A stretch of DNA of 64,000 bases. Source: Tetrahymena thermophila SB210. Taxonomy: Eukaryota; Ciliophora; Oligohymenophorea; Hymenostomatida; Tetrahymenidae. The notes below the pieces were generated by a model that saw only the letters and a program-made list of their open reading frames with translations, did not search any database and had not been told where the DNA came from. The translations under genes were made by a program, and so were the position numbers. Of this stretch, positions 62,701-64,000 are shown piece after piece. Position 1 is the first letter of the stretch; each line of letters opens with the position of its first letter. The stretch lies in assembly GCF_000189635.1 (NCBI RefSeq), contig NW_002476199.1:208173-272172 (forward strand). The letters run 5' to 3'.

Positions 62701-64000
62701 ATAGTTAATTAGAAGGAAAAAATGAAGAAATAATATAAAATAATAAGATTAATTAATTAATAATAAAAGTAAAAATTTGAAAATAAAAGGATGAGCTAAA
62801 TAAATTAACAAAAATAAGCAAGCACAATAAAAACAAAAAGAAAAAAGAGCTTTATTATTTTTAATTAGTTTTTATAATTCAAAATATCACAATCCAAAAC
62901 AAATAAACTGTTTTTACCGAAGGTTAAGTGTCAAATTTGAGAGATTAATGCAATTTACTAAACCAGAACCTAAGCCTGATGCACCCATTGCACCAATTTA
63001 ATTATTACTTTTTAAATATTGAAGAAAAAATATATCATAAAATAGTTAATTAGAAGGAAAAAATGAAGAAAAAATATGAAATAATAAGATTAATTAATTA
63101 ATAATAAAAGTAAAAATTTGAAAATAAAAGGATGAGCTAAATGAATTAACAAAAATAAGCAAGCACAATAAAAACAAAAAGAAAAAAGAACTTTCTTGTT
63201 TTTAATTAGTTTTTATAATTCAAAATATCACAATCCAAAACAAATAAACTGTTTTTACCCAAGGTCAAGTGTCAAATTTGAGAGATTAATGCAATTTGCT
63301 AAACCAGAACCTAAGCCTGATGCACCTTCGTCACCAATTTAATTATCACTTTTTAAATATTGAAGAAAAAATATATCATAAAATAGTTAATTAGAAGGAG
63401 AAAATGAAGAAAAAATATGAAATAATAAGATTAATTAATTAATAATAAAAGTAAAAATTTGAAAATAAAAGGATGAGCTAAATGAATTAACAAAAATAAG
63501 CAAGCACAATAAAAACAAAAAGAAAAATGAGCTTCATTTTTTTTAATTAGTTTTTATAATTCAAAATATCACAATCCAAAACAAATAAACTGTTTTTACC
63601 CAAGGTAAAGTGTCAAATTTGAGAGATTAATGCAATTTGCTAAACCAGAACCTAAGCCTGATGCACTTTCGTCACCAATATAATTATTACTTTTTAAATA
63701 TTGAAGAAAAAATATATCATAAAATAGTTAATTAGAAAGAAAAAATGAAGAAAAAATATGAAATAATAAGATTAATTAATTAATAATAAAAGTAAAAATT
63801 TGAAAATAAAAGGATGAGCTAAATAAATTAACAAAAATAAGCAAGCACAATAAAAACAAAAAGAAAAAAGAGCTTTATTGTTTTTAATTAGTTTTTATAA
63901 TTCAAAATATCACAATCCAAAACAAATAAAGTGTTTTTACCCAAGTTCAAGTGTCAAATTTGAGAGATTAATGCAATTTGCTAAACCAAGAACCAAAACC
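59752..64000 (-). CDS. Leucine-rich-repeat gene, 3' part, one LRR per exon (runs off the right edge)
   Basis: On the - strand, 90-nt exons sit at 60203-60292, 60544-60633, 60885-60974, 61213-61302, 61554-61643, 61895-61984, 62236-62325, 62577-62666, 62918-63007, 63259-63348, 63600-63689 and from 63941 past the edge. Each runs from AG|T to a GT donor in the same phase and encodes one 30-residue leucine-rich repeat of the type GNQIGDEGASGLGSGLANC followed by INLSNLTLEL. Ciliate LRR proteins with this consensus are known and some carry a kinase domain; here the N-terminus lies outside the window. The terminal exon is 59836-59752. Joined in phase it gives a basic tail (KVISKFLKSKRLVVFKNLF) and TGA, which resembles the ends of such proteins as I recall them. 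Introns are 251 nt (one is 238). The repeat should form a curved binding solenoid. Confidence 0.75.
59890..64000. repeat. 341-bp tandem array (12 near-complete units plus a truncated one)
   Basis: The landmark GGATGAGCTAAAT occurs at 60074, 60415, 60756, 61084, 61425, 61766, 62107, 62448, 62789, 63130, 63471 and 63812, a spacing of 341 bp except one step of 328 bp (a 13-bp deletion near 60998-61030). The leftmost landmark, near 59907, is only 167 bp from the next, so that unit lost about 174 bp, including its exon. Units are nearly identical along their whole length. The array continues past the right edge. It is not a CRISPR array: units are too long and have no unique spacers. Confidence 0.95.

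Noticed and set aside
59890..64000. CRISPR-like or satellite array
   Set aside because: Units of 341 bp without unique spacers exclude CRISPR, and the in-phase LRR exons with splice signals argue against a pure satellite.

Overview
The window is ciliate nuclear DNA, most likely from a macronuclear genome of Tetrahymena or a close relative. It is extremely AT-rich. Every long gene stays open only if TAA and TAG are read as glutamine and TGA is the sole stop. The genes are broken by short AT-rich GT...AG introns, mostly 37-140 nt. No rRNA, tRNA, telomere repeat or transposon was recognised. Exon joins below were worked out by eye, and the spliced lengths I summed are multiples of three.

Left part (1-17.2 kb, all + strand): an acidic Gln/Glu-rich protein with a small Cys cluster; a tentative 61-residue gene; a giant armadillo-like protein of about 2,700 residues ending in a PH-like domain; and an intronless coiled-coil protein. 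Middle (18.4-41.5 kb, all + strand): a 1,983-residue multi-pass membrane protein of the TmcB/PAS type followed by a 333-bp tandem duplication; an unrecognised 795-residue protein; a TPR protein; a basic, Gln-rich protein whose N-terminus resembles the CFAP97/Hemingway domain; and a 1,584-residue protein with kinesin-light-chain-like TPRs and a disordered tail.

Right part (42.4-64 kb, mostly - strand): a PH-domain protein with a long disordered tail; a TBC-domain Rab-GAP-like protein (+ strand, with both catalytic fingers); an ankyrin/GPCR-chaperone protein of the ANKRD13 type; a previously hidden 68-residue two-exon gene; a MORN-repeat protein; a disordered protein; a decayed pseudogene of sulfide:quinone oxidoreductase; and, from 59.7 kb to the right edge, the 3' part of a leucine-rich-repeat gene.

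The most striking object is that last gene. It lies in an array of 341-bp tandem units. Each unit holds one 90-nt exon encoding exactly one 30-residue leucine-rich repeat, followed by a 251-nt intron. All exons join in the same phase, so unequal exchange adds or removes whole repeats without breaking the frame. Introns are as similar between units as exons are, which points to recent or continuing homogenisation. Functional themes that can be inferred elsewhere are membrane traffic (TBC, ANKRD13-like, PH), cilia or cortex (CFAP97-like, MORN) and sensing at a membrane (TmcB/PAS). The genes do not form an operon, and a joint role is not shown.
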